A DNA stretch of 64,000 nt from CAYLLN01 sp964384375 (GTDB lineage: Bacteria > Planctomycetota > Planctomycetia > Pirellulales > Pirellulaceae): positions 62,001-126,000 of the forward strand of contig CAYLLN010000003.1 in assembly GCA_964384375.1 (NCBI GenBank), in the 5' to 3' direction. Positions 9,379 through 20,685 of this stretch are shown in pieces (within the stretch, counting starts at the first letter, position 1; every line of letters begins with the position of its first letter). The translations under genes and the position numbers were made by a program. The notes beneath the pieces were generated by a model that saw only the letters and a list, made by a program, of their open reading frames with translations, ran no database searches and was not told the DNA's origin.

Positions 9379-10206
9379 TCAGGGCGCCGCAAGGCTGAAC
9401 TCCACCTTGCTTGCCTTCCCCTCCGGCGTGATGCGAATCACGGCTTTGGCGCGGGGATCGGCAACGAGGAGATCGTTGCCAGAACGAGTCAGGCCAACGG
9501 GGCTGACGAGTGGTTCGCCGGAGACGAACTTCTCGGCCGGTTTGCCGGCGGGAACCTTCCAGATTGCCTTGGCGTACGTGTCGCAGACGTAGGCGGTCAG
9601 ATTATCGTCCACGACGATGGCGCTCGGAAACTCGAATGGACGACCAGAGAGGACGACCTCCGGCTTGGCGTCGGCGCCGAAGCGGACGAGAGCGTCTTTG
9701 CCGTGCGAAACGACCCAGAGCCGCTCGTCCTTATCGAGGGCGAGGCCGCGTGGAGCGGCGATCTTCGCGAACTCGGTTGGCTTGCCGCCGGCTGCCGGCA
9801 CTTTCACGATGCGGTGAAGTTCGAGATCGGCCACGAGCAGGTCGCCCGATTTGAGCACGGCAATGCTCATCGGAATGCCGATCTCGCCGCTCGTAAGCGG
9901 CAGGGGTTGCTTGTCGTCTCCAAAGCGGAAAACATCGCGGGTCGCACTGTCGCCGGCGAGGAGCTTGCCGTCGTTGTCGATCGCCAGACAGCGCACAGCA
10001 TTGAGCGGCGTGCGGAACTTCTTCGAGCCCTGGAAGAACAGCGATAGCTTCCCTTCGGAAAGCTGCCACACGCCGGGCAACTCCCGGTCCGCCAGGAAGA
10101 TATTCCCCGACGAATCCGCAGCAATGCCCAAGAGATACTGCGGCTCTGCAGCTACCGCGGCCGGCGCGCAGGCCAACACTAGCCCCCAAACGATCAGATT
10201 TCTCAT
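9379..10206 (-). CDS. Exported NHL/SMP-30-like beta-propeller protein
   Basis: The start is ATG at 10206, which gives a clear signal peptide (MRNLIVWGLVLACAPAAVA) and 275 residues; a longer upstream frame overlaps the preceding gene and is not used. Repeated blades of the NHL/SMP-30 type are visible (LLGIAADSSGNIFLADRE, CLAIDNDGKLLAGD, GLALDKDERLWVVSHG, AIVVDDNLTAYVCDTYAKAIWKV). It starts only four bases after the stop of the large cytochrome gene and is surely cotranscribed with it. The protein is probably periplasmic and non-enzymatic, but a lactonase-like activity cannot be excluded. Confidence 0.8.
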   Translation of the reverse strand: MRNLIVWGLVLACAPAAVAAEPQYLLGIAADSSGNIFLADRELPGVWQLSEGKLSLFFQGSKKFRTPLNAVRCLAIDNDGKLLAGDSATRDVFRFGDDKQPLPLTSGEIGIPMSIAVLKSGDLLVADLELHRIVKVPAAGGKPTEFAKIAAPRGLALDKDERLWVVSHGKDALVRFGADAKPEVVLSGRPFEFPSAIVVDDNLTAYVCDTYAKAIWKVPAGKPAEKFVSGEPLVSPVGLTRSGNDLLVADPRAKAVIRITPEGKASKVEFSLAAP

Positions 10207-10210
10207 GGTG

Positions 10211-13135
10211 TTACTCGCCGCCGGCAGCCTCTTTGGCAGGTTCGCCGCTCGGATGCTCGCCGCCCGGATGCAGCGAATAAATGACCAGGGCTTCGGCCGC
10301 GTGATCGGCAGCCGGATACTTCTCCCGCGCGAGGCGGACGGCTTTGTCGGCCGCATTGTCGTCTAACTTGTACCTGGCGTGCAAGTCGCGGTGCTTGTCC
10401 GCCTGGGCCGCATCGCCAAGCTGCCCGTAGATCAGCCCCAGGTTGTAGTGGGCCGAGACATTCTCCGAGTCGATCGCCAACGTCTTCTCGAACTCCGCTG
10501 CCGCGGCTTTGAGCAGGGCGTCTTTCTCTGCCTTCTGGTCGCTACTGCGAACCTGGCGGGCCTGGTCGAAGATCGCCACGCCCAGCTGATTGCGAACCTC
10601 GTAATCGCGGCTGAAATCGAAACCCTTAGCAGCCATCTCGGGCGTCCGTTCATCGAGCGCCTTCTTGTAGTTCTGCACCGCATCGTCGAGCAGGCCCTGC
10701 TGCTGGTTGACCTGCCCGCTCAGCCAGGCGTGCGTCCAGGCCGGTGGAGGCGGATCGGTGGATTTCGCCGCTCGCTGCAGGGCTTCCGTCGCTTCGTCGA
10801 GCCGCCCTTCGGCCAGATAGACGCGAGCCAGATTGAGCGGCCCGTCGTATCGCTTGAGCGTTTCGACCTGCTTGAAGGCTTCCTCCGCCTGCCGCAGCTC
10901 GGCCTTCCCTTTGAGTAAAAGACCGATGCCGTAGTCGTTCCACCGTTGCCAGACGGGGATGTCGCGCTCGGGGTTCTTCACCTCGGCTGTGGAACCGGCC
11001 ACGGGGAACGTGACGCGATCGACGGCCAGCGTCGTGATCGGCAGTTCGTTCATATAGACCTCGCCGTCGCCGGATTTTGGTCCTGCGCCGCGAATCTTCT
11101 CGCCGCCGACCGTACCGTTCTTGGCAACGAACTGCATGTACTCGGCGTCGAACTTGCGATATTGGAGCTTCACCTCGACGGTGATCGGTTCGGTCACGTC
11201 GCCGGGGACGGCCAGTTGATAGTGCAGGCTGGCCGCGGCGCCCGGCGGAATCTGATGGTTGTAGAGGGGCGTGAAAATGTCCTGCGGATTCCGGCGGTTA
11301 ATCCGGTTCCCTTCGCGATCGAGCATGAAGACGTTGACGAAGTGGGCCCAGCGATCGACCTCGTTCCCCTTGGCGGGGTCCATGCCGCCGCTGTGGCCGA
11401 GCAGGCGGTCGCCGCTCTTGGCAATCACCTCGACCCAAATCTCGTTGGAATCGACCGTTCCTTGCGTGAAGGGATGGCCAAGCTTGAGCGTCCGAATGAC
11501 CGCCTCCAGCAAGTAGTTCTGGCCAGGCTGGAGCGTCGGCACGTTGGGCCGCAGCGGCGCGTGCAGCTTGCCGTCGATAGCGCCATTCTCACGGACGCCG
11601 AACAGGTCGATTCGGACAATGTCCTTCTGGAATTCCTGATGGGCGGCGATGATGTCCGGCTTGTCGCGCAGCCAGGCGATCCCCGTGTTGGCGGCGGGGA
11701 ACAGGTGGTCGTGAACCGTCAGCTTCCCCGATTTATCGAAGAACTGGGCCCCAAAGTCGGCCGATTCCTTCGTCGGCATGTGGCACTGGGCGCAGTTGGT
11801 CTTCGCTTCGGGCGGATAGTAAAAGCTGCGAATGCCGTGGCCGGAGACGCCGGAAAGGACATAGCTGTCGTAGTGGTTCTGGCCGCGGAGAAATTCCTTG
11901 TAGTGGTTCAGCTCGCGCGGGAGGCTCACTTTGTGGCAGGTCGAGCAAAACTCCTCCTGCTTGTGAAAATCCTTGAGAAACGTCTTCTTGTGCAGGGCTG
12001 GCTTGGCCTTCACGAGCTGATTGTTGATCCACTGGAGCACCGCGTTGTCGCTGCTGGCGAACGGATAATGTTCCGGCTCTTCGATGGTGTAGTCGCCGTT
12101 GCCGCGGGTGCTGTTGACGTGCGTAATGCCATGGCAGGCGGTGCAGGTCAGCCCGGCGTGGGCCGTGGGATGCTTTTCGAGGTCGAACTTAGGATCGTCG
12201 AACGCCCCGCTGAAGAACGGGACCGGATCGTGGCAGCCGGCGCACCAGCGCGAGGCTTGCACGTTGCCGTCGCGCTTCAGCGAAACGTCGCGCGTTTCCT
12301 TCACGCTCGCCAAGTACGCGGCATTGTTGAATGAGCTGAAGCGATGGGCGCTGTCGCTCCAGCGGGCATGCACGTCGGGATGGCACTTCTGGCAATAGTC
12401 GTCCATCATCAGCGTCTGAGCCGGGATGAAGTTGCCGGTAGCCGTGCGAGCCAGCGACGGCTCGAAGTATTTGGCCCCTTCTTTCGGTCCGGCGACGTTC
12501 CACTTGCGCGGATCTTGCGAGTGGAGGCCGATCATGGCGAGGACGGCGACGCCGACGACCGCGACGTAACCGAGGCCCACCCGCCACTTGATCGGCGGCC
12601 CGGCCAGCCGGTGCAGCCAATAGAGCCAGCCGGCGGCGAGCGGCGTCAGGATGTGCAGCCAGTAGATCGTCGCCCGGGCGGTGGGATGCTTGAGGTCGAT
12701 CCCCGCAACGCGGACGAGCAAGATGCCGGAAACGAGCACGACCATCCCGACGGCAAAGAGGACGTAACCGACGCGGACCGCCCGCTTGTTCTTCCGGTTC
12801 CAGCTATTCCGCATGTGCTGAATGCCGAAGACCAGAAACGGCAGGATGAAGAGCACGCCCAGGACGACGTGCCCCAGGAACATGAGCTGGTAAAAGTAGT
12901 TCTGATAGACGTGGCCGGTGACCGCTTCGAGGATGGTCACGGCAAGCAAGTAACCCGAATTTGCGCCGAGCAGCGCGAGGAGCGCGAGCACGACGAAGAA
13001 CAGTTTGCGCAGTCCGGGGGTGATGGCGGGGATGTACGCCTTCCGCTCCGAGCGCGGCTTGGGCGTAGGCCGAGCCGCCGGCTGGTCGGGTGCGGAATCG
13101 GACGGGTTGTCGGCAGGGAGAGTGGAAGAGGCCAT
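10211..13135 (-). CDS. Membrane multihaem cytochrome c with C-terminal TPRs
   Basis: The 974-residue product has three parts. Residues about 40-205 contain five hydrophobic segments with several His near their ends (H75, H89, H107, H161, H175), which could ligate b-type haem. Residues 240-460 hold five CxxCH motifs (CQKCH 248, CAGCH 298, CTACH 331, CSTCH 397, CAQCH 448) spaced like cytochrome c-554-type modules. A beta-rich segment follows, and residues about 740-930 are TPR helices (LKGKAELRQAEEAFKQVETL, YNLGLIYGQLGDAAQADKH). It probably moves electrons between the quinone pool and a periplasmic partner, with the TPRs docking that partner; this is inference. It is followed at once by an exported propeller gene. 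Confidence 0.85.
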   Translation of the reverse strand: MASSTLPADNPSDSAPDQPAARPTPKPRSERKAYIPAITPGLRKLFFVVLALLALLGANSGYLLAVTILEAVTGHVYQNYFYQLMFLGHVVLGVLFILPFLVFGIQHMRNSWNRKNKRAVRVGYVLFAVGMVVLVSGILLVRVAGIDLKHPTARATIYWLHILTPLAAGWLYWLHRLAGPPIKWRVGLGYVAVVGVAVLAMIGLHSQDPRKWNVAGPKEGAKYFEPSLARTATGNFIPAQTLMMDDYCQKCHPDVHARWSDSAHRFSSFNNAAYLASVKETRDVSLKRDGNVQASRWCAGCHDPVPFFSGAFDDPKFDLEKHPTAHAGLTCTACHGITHVNSTRGNGDYTIEEPEHYPFASSDNAVLQWINNQLVKAKPALHKKTFLKDFHKQEEFCSTCHKVSLPRELNHYKEFLRGQNHYDSYVLSGVSGHGIRSFYYPPEAKTNCAQCHMPTKESADFGAQFFDKSGKLTVHDHLFPAANTGIAWLRDKPDIIAAHQEFQKDIVRIDLFGVRENGAIDGKLHAPLRPNVPTLQPGQNYLLEAVIRTLKLGHPFTQGTVDSNEIWVEVIAKSGDRLLGHSGGMDPAKGNEVDRWAHFVNVFMLDREGNRINRRNPQDIFTPLYNHQIPPGAAASLHYQLAVPGDVTEPITVEVKLQYRKFDAEYMQFVAKNGTVGGEKIRGAGPKSGDGEVYMNELPITTLAVDRVTFPVAGSTAEVKNPERDIPVWQRWNDYGIGLLLKGKAELRQAEEAFKQVETLKRYDGPLNLARVYLAEGRLDEATEALQRAAKSTDPPPPAWTHAWLSGQVNQQQGLLDDAVQNYKKALDERTPEMAAKGFDFSRDYEVRNQLGVAIFDQARQVRSSDQKAEKDALLKAAAAEFEKTLAIDSENVSAHYNLGLIYGQLGDAAQADKHRDLHARYKLDDNAADKAVRLAREKYPAADHAAEALVIYSLHPGGEHPSGEPAKEAAGGE

Positions 13136-13396
13136 GGTTCGGACGGGCTAATGCACGGTGCCGCGGGCTGCCTGGAATGAATACGCGAAAATTGAGGAAA
13201 AGTTCAGCCGGGTGGTCGGGCGCGCCGATGAACTGGCCGCCCCAGAGACCCGGCTGCTACTTCTAGCGTATCAACCCGCCGAGCGGTTGCCAAATTGATG
13301 GTGGAAATCGACGGAGGGGGAACGCTCTACGAATCGGCGACGCCGAGTCATCACTGTGGACGGGGCATCGCCGTGCCCGATGGGAAAACACCTGGC

Positions 13397-14224
13397 CTAT
13401 TTCCGGGGCTCAATCAGCAGCTTCCGGGTCCAGAGCCGTTGGTTGTAGCCAAAATCCTGGCCGGAATACTCTTTGAGCGTTTGGAGCACCTCTTCGTTCG
13501 GCCGCGGGACGAGCACTTCGGTCCATTGATATTTGTTGTCGTAGCCCTCGAAGCGGATGCGCGGCGGCAGTCCATCGCGGAAATCATCGACCCAGTAACG
13601 GACTTGTTGCTTTTGCTTTTGAATGAGCGCGGCGATGAGCGCTTTGGTCAGCTTGGGGTCGAGCGATTCATCCGGCTTGCGCGCGATCAGTTCGTTCTGC
13701 CGGACTGCCATAGCCGCTGCCGTCGAGAAGCGGGGGAGGTAGAGATAGGCAATGTATTTTTGCCGGTGCGACGCCAGTTCCGGTTTGCCTGCTAAACCAA
13801 GTGCGGCGCGCTCGCGAAGCCAGGGGGATCGATCTTCGGCGGAAACTCGAACCAGCATCTCGACCGCCTCGCCGCCACCGAGTTTGACGAGCGCATCGAT
13901 CAACGCGAGCCGAAGGGGAGGATGGTTTTCCGCTGGCAAGAGCTCCACGATGGCGGGTGTCGCCAGCGGATCGTCGATCGCGGCGATGAGCGCCGCTGCC
14001 GCGGCTGGAGTTTGTGCCGGATCGTCGGAACCGGGATGGTACCAAGTGCGCCAGATGCCGAGTTTGTGCGCCCAGAGGGCGGTTCGCTCCTTGTCGGCAA
14101 GGCGTTTTTCTTCGCGTGCTTTTGCCGCCGCCCGATCGGCCGCTTCGTCCGCAAAAGTGTGTGAGGCGATAGCGAGCGTCACTAGAATCGCCAAGATCGC
14201 ACTCGTCTTGCTCGAGGCAGTCAT
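13397..14224 (-). CDS. Exported hypothetical protein with HEAT-like repeats
   Basis: The product has 275 residues and a signal peptide (AILAILVTLAIASHTFA). The middle resembles HEAT/armadillo repeats (LRLALIDALVKLGGGEAVEMLVRVS, RERAALGLAGKPELASHRQ). The charged Ala/Lys/Arg-rich stretch after the signal is probably a linker or coil. No enzyme motif is present. It is divergent from glgC, so the 186 bases between 14225 and 14410 should hold both promoters. It is separate from the cytochrome gene by about 260 bases with no further gene. Confidence 0.75.
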   Translation of the reverse strand: MTASSKTSAILAILVTLAIASHTFADEAADRAAAKAREEKRLADKERTALWAHKLGIWRTWYHPGSDDPAQTPAAAAALIAAIDDPLATPAIVELLPAENHPPLRLALIDALVKLGGGEAVEMLVRVSAEDRSPWLRERAALGLAGKPELASHRQKYIAYLYLPRFSTAAAMAVRQNELIARKPDESLDPKLTKALIAALIQKQKQQVRYWVDDFRDGLPPRIRFEGYDNKYQWTEVLVPRPNEEVLQTLKEYSGQDFGYNQRLWTRKLLIEPRK

Positions 14225-14410
14225 GGTCCGGCCGTCCTGAGAGCCAGCGCACGCGGAACTATCGACCTTTGTAGCAGTTCCCGATTCGAGGAAGCAACGT
14301 TTTCAGGAAGAATTTGGCGGATCGGGCAACGGAGGTTAGTGGCGGACGACGTTCCCTTCGGCTATGATTCGCGGCAACGCCCGCCCCCTTATTCTCGTCA
14401 GGTTGTTTCG

Positions 14411-15691
14411 ATGCGCAACGTCATTTCGCTTGTCCTCGGCGGTGGCCGTGGCACCCGGCTGTATCCCCTCACCAAATTCCGCAGCAAGCCGGCTGTGCCG
14501 CTGGGGGCCAAGTACCGGCTGATCGACATTCCGCTCTCGAACTGCATCAACAGCGGGATGAACCGGATGTACGTGCTGACCCAGTTCATGTCGGTCAGCT
14601 TGCATCGGCACATCCGGCAGACGTACCGATTCGACCATTTCAGCGGCGGGTTCGTCGAGCTGCTCGCCGCTCAGCAGACCGAGATGGGTGGCGATTGGTA
14701 TCAAGGAACGGCCGACGCGGTCCGCAAGCAGCTGCGGTATATCCAGCAGCCGGGGATCGACTACGTCGTGATCCTGTCGGGGGATCAGCTGTATCGCATG
14801 GACTACCGGGACATGCTGAAGACCCACATCGAGCAGAAGGCCGATGCGACGATCGCGGCGATTCCGGTGACGCGGCAGGCAGCCAAAGGCTTCGGCGTGA
14901 TGCGCGTGGCCGATGACGGCCGCGTGCAGGGGTTCCTCGAAAAGCCGCAGACCGACAAGGAAATGGACCTCGTGCGGATGGACCCGGCTTGGATCGACGC
15001 GCGGGGAATCCAAAGCCGCGGCCGCGACCTGCTCGCGAGCATGGGGATCTACGTCTTCAATCGAGATGTCCTCGTTGAGGCGCTTGAAAAGACCGACTAT
15101 CTCGATTTCGGCAAGGAAGTCTTTCCGGCATCCGTGCGGGCCAAGCGGGTGCAACTGCACCTGTTCGACGGCTACTGGGAAGACATCGGCACGATCAAGG
15201 CGTTTTACGAAGCGAACCTGAGCCTGGCGAGCAGCACACCGCCATTCGATTTCAATAGTCCGAGTGCGCCGATCTATAGTCGGCCCCGGTTCTTGCCGCC
15301 GACGCTGCTGGAAGGGGCGACGGTGAAGAACAGTCTGATCGCCGACGGTTGCCGCATCGGCAAGGGAGCGGTGATCGAGAACAGCTCGATTGGCCTGCGC
15401 TGCACGATCGGCGAAGGGGTGACGATCCGGAACACGGTGATCATGGGGGCCGATTTCTTCGAGGACGATCATCGCCGCGCGCACGCCGCCGGCAAGCCGC
15501 CGCTGGGCATTGGCGCGGGGAGCCACATCGAAGGGGCGATCCTCGACAAGAACTGCCGCATTGGAAAGAACGTGCGGATCGTGAACGAGCAGCGACTGGA
15601 GACGCGCGGGGAAGACGAGCCCTGCATCATCCGGGAAGGGATTCCGAACGTGGTGAAGGAAGGCGTGCTGCTGGACGGATGGCGGCTGTGA
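14411..15691 (+). CDS. glgC: Glucose-1-phosphate adenylyltransferase
   Basis: ATG 14411 is chosen because MRNVISLVLGGGRGTRLYPL is the normal family N-terminus; a longer frame upstream has no homology pattern. The enzyme makes ADP-glucose from glucose-1-phosphate and ATP, the committed step of glycogen synthesis. Visible signatures are the nucleotide-binding GGGRGTRL (10-17), the RSKPAVPLGAKYRLIDIPLS block, GTADAVRKQ and the sugar-phosphate site GFLEKPQTDKEMD. The C-terminus is a left-handed beta-helix (IGKGAVIENSSIG, IGEGVTIRNTVIMG). The length of 426 residues is normal. No other glycogen gene is adjacent. Confidence 0.95.
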   Translation: MRNVISLVLGGGRGTRLYPLTKFRSKPAVPLGAKYRLIDIPLSNCINSGMNRMYVLTQFMSVSLHRHIRQTYRFDHFSGGFVELLAAQQTEMGGDWYQGTADAVRKQLRYIQQPGIDYVVILSGDQLYRMDYRDMLKTHIEQKADATIAAIPVTRQAAKGFGVMRVADDGRVQGFLEKPQTDKEMDLVRMDPAWIDARGIQSRGRDLLASMGIYVFNRDVLVEALEKTDYLDFGKEVFPASVRAKRVQLHLFDGYWEDIGTIKAFYEANLSLASSTPPFDFNSPSAPIYSRPRFLPPTLLEGATVKNSLIADGCRIGKGAVIENSSIGLRCTIGEGVTIRNTVIMGADFFEDDHRRAHAAGKPPLGIGAGSHIEGAILDKNCRIGKNVRIVNEQRLETRGEDEPCIIREGIPNVVKEGVLLDGWRL

Positions 15692-15750
15692 GAAGTGCGG
15701 AGTGGGAGGGCGAGGCCGAGCCGCTCATTCGCGCATTGTCTTTTTAATTC

Positions 15751-15832
15751 AACGCAAAGCCGCCAAGTCCGCGAAGGCGCAGAGCGGCAAGAGGGTGCTT
15801 TGCGGCCTTGGCGATCTTTGCAACTTTGCGTT
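15751..15832. repeat. Long imperfect palindrome
   Basis: AACGCAAAG at 15751-15759 pairs exactly with CTTTGCGTT at 15824-15832, and the inner CGCCAAG pairs with CTTGGCG near 15807-15813. The whole element spans about 80 bases in non-coding DNA, 60 bases after the glgC stop. It could fold as a long cruciform or act as an mRNA 3' structure. Confidence 0.6.
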
Positions 15833-16304
15833 AAGAGTCATTGCGCGACAAGCACCACGTCAGTTGCGGCAGGGTGGTGTTGGGCCACTCATGCACCTGG
15901 CCCGGCTTTGGATTGCGGGTACCCGTACAGTACATTTAGCCACTATGTGCGTTTGATTGGATACGGTTGGGTTACGCGCTGGAATGGGATCGACTAATTG
16001 CTAGTTGCGAAGTGGCGCTTCGCCGATGCGGCAAGCGAGCATGGGCGCACGGGTTGCCAGTCCACTACTCAGCCGTCATGCGTGAATTTGGAATATCCAC
16101 CTGGAATGGTTGTATCCATTTGAAATGGCATGAAGCGGACGGGTACTAAAATTCATACTGGCGCAATTGCAAAGTCTGCCGCAAGCCTTTTAACGAAAGC
16201 ACTTTACGAAGTTCATAAGTCGCGATCACGCGAAAAAACATGCCAAAAGCATGAATCGTCCGTTGGTGCGTCCGTTCCAGCGTGGCGGTTCTAATCGAAA
16301 ATTA

Positions 16305-16324
16305 CCCCCCCCCCCCCCCCCCCC
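16305..16324. repeat. Homopolymer run of 20 C
   Basis: Twenty consecutive C residues, preceded by ATTA and followed by TGATAG, lie in non-coding DNA about 515 bases before fusA. Runs this long are prone to slippage, so the exact count may be variable or wrong in an assembly. Confidence 0.8.
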
Positions 16325-16758
16325 TGATAGGGCACTGTTCAGTGAGATTGCCAGTACGACGTTAGATGATTGCCCAAAAGGCTTTCCGCGGAGGATACGA
16401 CCCATGCACTTTGTAAAACTCGGGTGAATTTGAGGGGCGTGCCTGGAGGCGGGCAGTGTTTGACCTTTCCAGCGCGCACCTTTCGGATAAGATAATTGTC
16501 TGGAATGCCGTCCCCCGAAACGGATTGCGGCAGCGAGAGAGGCCTTGCTGACCTAGCTGGGATCGGAAACTCTCCCGCCTTCCAGCGCCCCCCCTGACTC
16601 GATCGGCCCGGTATGCCGACAGTCAGGACTCCCCGATCGCAGGCTCGCCGCGTGTGTTTTGTCACGCACGCCAGCGGCCGGGGTGGTGTTGTATTTGCAG
16701 GTTGGGCAGCGATGCATGGAGCGAAGGCGGCCCGGCAGTGCGTAGAGAAAGAGAAACA

Positions 16759-16816
16759 GTAGGGCAGGACTCGTCCTGCCATTTGAGTTTGCAAGACGGC
16801 AGGACGAATCCTGCTC
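16759..16816. repeat. REP-like pair of hairpins preceded by GTAG
   Basis: GTAG (16759-16762) is followed by the hairpin GGCAGGA-CTCG-TCCTGCC (16763-16780). After 18 bases there is a second, near-identical stem, GGCAGGA-CGAA-TCCTGCT (16799-16816). It lies 22 bases before the fusA start, in its leader, so the structures could influence fusA expression. Confidence 0.6.
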
Positions 16817-16838
16817 AACGGTTACGACCAGGTGCAGT

Positions 16839-18974
<2,136 letters not shown>

Positions 18975-18975
18975 G

Positions 18976-19002
18976 GTAGGTCCCGCCTGCCGGGCGGGAC
19001 CT
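18976..19002. repeat. REP-like palindrome after fusA (GTAGGTCCCGCC type)
   Basis: GTAG at 18976 overlaps the arm AGGTCCCGCC (18978-18987), which pairs perfectly with GGCGGGACCT (18993-19002) around the loop TGCCG. It begins two bases after the fusA stop and may serve as a 3' stabiliser or terminator. The same arms recur at 25414, 45647, 51996 and, as variants, at 52029, 52182 and 52239. Confidence 0.75.
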
Positions 19003-19184
19003 GTCCGTTGCTTCACTTTTGGCGAATAGCAGCTAGACTAGTAGCAGGCGCAGGATGCGACTGCCGCCATTTATCGGAGATTAGTCGAGCGGGGGTTGTG
19101 GCCCCTGGTGTTCGGTCGTGCTACTATGCGAGCGAATTGAACGGGCCTGGTTTCGCCTAGCACTTTGCCGATTCGATAGATCCG

Positions 19185-19871
19185 ATGCCAGTTCAAATCC
19201 GACTTCAGTCGTATCAGCTTGCTGATCTTGCCGCGATCGCACGTCTTGGCCCAGAGGCAGTCGCGAGAGTGGTTGATCGACTCAGAAGTGAGCGGCCAGT
19301 TCGCCATGTCGAACTACATCGGATCGTGACCAATGCACTTTCGGGAAACGACGATGCAGCCGATCAAGTCCTCCGTCCCGTGCTTTCGCTTTCGAGCGTA
19401 ATTCGTCAACGCGACCTCGAAATCGACGATGTGCTTTCCGGGCTAGACGAAGGCATTTCGCTTGCCGACGACCCGTGGCCAGGGGATCTCGTAACGAGTT
19501 GGCGTGACGTCAGACCACACCTACGTGAGCTGTTCGAGTCAACGGCCGTCCAAGTGGTATCGAAGGCCACAGACTTGGCGTACGACTACGCGAACCTGTT
19601 TCAAGGTGCGCGAATCATTACTGATATTCGACCCGTGTACGACGCCGACGCAACAAGAATTGAAGCTGCAGTTGTGTCGTACACTCTTCGCTTACATTAT
19701 GACAATCGAGCGGGTGATCAGTCGATAAGTATCGCACTCGACGAGTCGGACGTTTTGCTTATTCGTGAACAGTGTGAACGAGCGCTCGATAAGGCAAGAC
19801 TTGCTAAGGAGTTGGTCCGAAGCGGCGTTGCTGTCCCTACCGTAATCTCTGGAGCCGACGACGATGTCTAG
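19185..19871 (+). CDS. Unrecognised protein, first gene of low-GC three-gene cassette
   Basis: I do not recognise this 228-residue protein. It is soluble, with no signal peptide or membrane segment. The N-terminal half is helical (LADLAAIARLGPEAVARVVDR). The C-terminal part alternates strands and a long charged helix (IRPVYDADATRIEAAVVS, YTLRLHYDN, ISIALDESDVLLIREQCERA), a layout that loosely recalls COMM-type domains; that likeness is speculative. It overlaps the next gene by eight bases (ATGTCTAG) and base composition is clearly lower in GC than the flanking fusA. Together this suggests a transferred operon with the two genes that follow. Confidence 0.75.
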   Translation: MPVQIRLQSYQLADLAAIARLGPEAVARVVDRLRSERPVRHVELHRIVTNALSGNDDAADQVLRPVLSLSSVIRQRDLEIDDVLSGLDEGISLADDPWPGDLVTSWRDVRPHLRELFESTAVQVVSKATDLAYDYANLFQGARIITDIRPVYDADATRIEAAVVSYTLRLHYDNRAGDQSISIALDESDVLLIREQCERALDKARLAKELVRSGVAVPTVISGADDDV

Positions 19872-20685
19872 CACTTTCGTCGCCCTGCGAAAAAAAACCG
19901 GCTATAGCCGAGCATTTTGGAAAGTTGCGATCCCTGATCACACGTCGCTCAAAAATGCCAGTGACAAAGACGTGTACATGGTTAGTCGAGGGATGCAGCG
20001 AGGTGCGTGTATACTTGCAACGCCTGGAAGAGAGCAAACGCACAACGCGCGAAACTACATCGTTCAAACTGACTGTCGCGATTTCGATGAAATGGCTCTT
20101 TGTACGAAATCTTACGATGAAATTCTGAATGAACCGGTGTATGTTTCGATCGAAATGCCTCGCAGCATCGAAGAAGCAGGTTCTCACGTCACTGCTAGGA
20201 GCCAAAGCGTCTCGGGCAAGGCGACGACTTCGCATGTGACTTACGTCGCTGATCAAAAAATCCTAGAACACCTCAAGAATAATCGGCAACAAGCGATTCG
20301 AATCTTCAAAAGTCTTATTAGTAGCGGAGGCTTACCAAATCTCGTAATGACGGGAGTTGCTAAGTCGCTTCGAGAAACAAGCGTTCGTCGGGTGCTTGAG
20401 TCATTTGAAGGATTCGTCGAGCATATCGAAGATGACACTGCGTATGTCACGCTCAAGAGCGAACACGGAGAAAGTCTTGAGGGAACATACGATGCTACCA
20501 AGCTGGCATTTCGTGGAATTTATGAGCATCGTCGTTTTGTATGCAAAACCATTGATACGGGAAATGGCGTTGAAGTCGAACTGACTCCAGTTCCTGAGAA
20601 CGCGATTTCGCAAGATCAGAATGCGTTGATTGAAGAACGAATAAAGTCAATTCTAGCAATTGATCCGCTGTCGGGTGACTACTAA
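19864..20685 (+). CDS. Unrecognised protein, second gene of low-GC cassette
   Basis: The start ATG 19864 lies within the end of the previous gene, so the two are translationally coupled. The 273-residue soluble protein has no motif I can name. The N-terminal half looks globular (KKTGYSRAFWKVAIPDHTSL, CILATPGREQTHNARNY). A helical middle (NNRQQAIRIFKSLISSGGL) is followed by a beta-rich C-terminus (FVEHIEDDTAYVTLKSEHGE). Base composition is low: 24 of 60 bases are G or C at 20281-20340. It overlaps the metallo-hydrolase gene by 11 bases. A function cannot be assigned; the fixed arrangement with a ComEC-like hydrolase suggests one complex or pathway. Confidence 0.75.
   Translation: MSSTFVALRKKTGYSRAFWKVAIPDHTSLKNASDKDVYMVSRGMQRGACILATPGREQTHNARNYIVQTDCRDFDEMALCTKSYDEILNEPVYVSIEMPRSIEEAGSHVTARSQSVSGKATTSHVTYVADQKILEHLKNNRQQAIRIFKSLISSGGLPNLVMTGVAKSLRETSVRRVLESFEGFVEHIEDDTAYVTLKSEHGESLEGTYDATKLAFRGIYEHRRFVCKTIDTGNGVEVELTPVPENAISQDQNALIEERIKSILAIDPLSGDY

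Larger units (their letters stand above)
15692..16838 (+). other. 1.1-kb non-coding region between glgC and fusA
   Basis: No convincing gene was found here; the short open frames lack ribosome binding sites and plausible protein composition. The region holds a long imperfect palindrome (15751-15832), a 20-base poly-C run (16305-16324) and two GGCAGGA-type hairpins (16763-16780 and 16799-16816) just before fusA. The middle (15840-16300) is lower in GC and looks unlike either neighbour, but nothing there can be named. Confidence 0.6.

Noticed and set aside
10946..12334. Long plus-strand open frame antisense to the multihaem cytochrome gene
   Set aside because: It is a high-GC shadow of the clear minus-strand gene with five CxxCH motifs; it has no recognisable domains or ribosome site.
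16339..16818. Minus-strand frames of 113-159 codons before fusA
   Set aside because: Low-complexity, Cys/Ser/Arg-rich translations with no motif, across palindromic repeats; not credible genes.
19040..19064. GTAG followed by an imperfect hairpin (GCAG-CGCA with TGCG-CTGC)
   Set aside because: It resembles a REP unit but the stem has two mismatched positions and no matching second copy was found.
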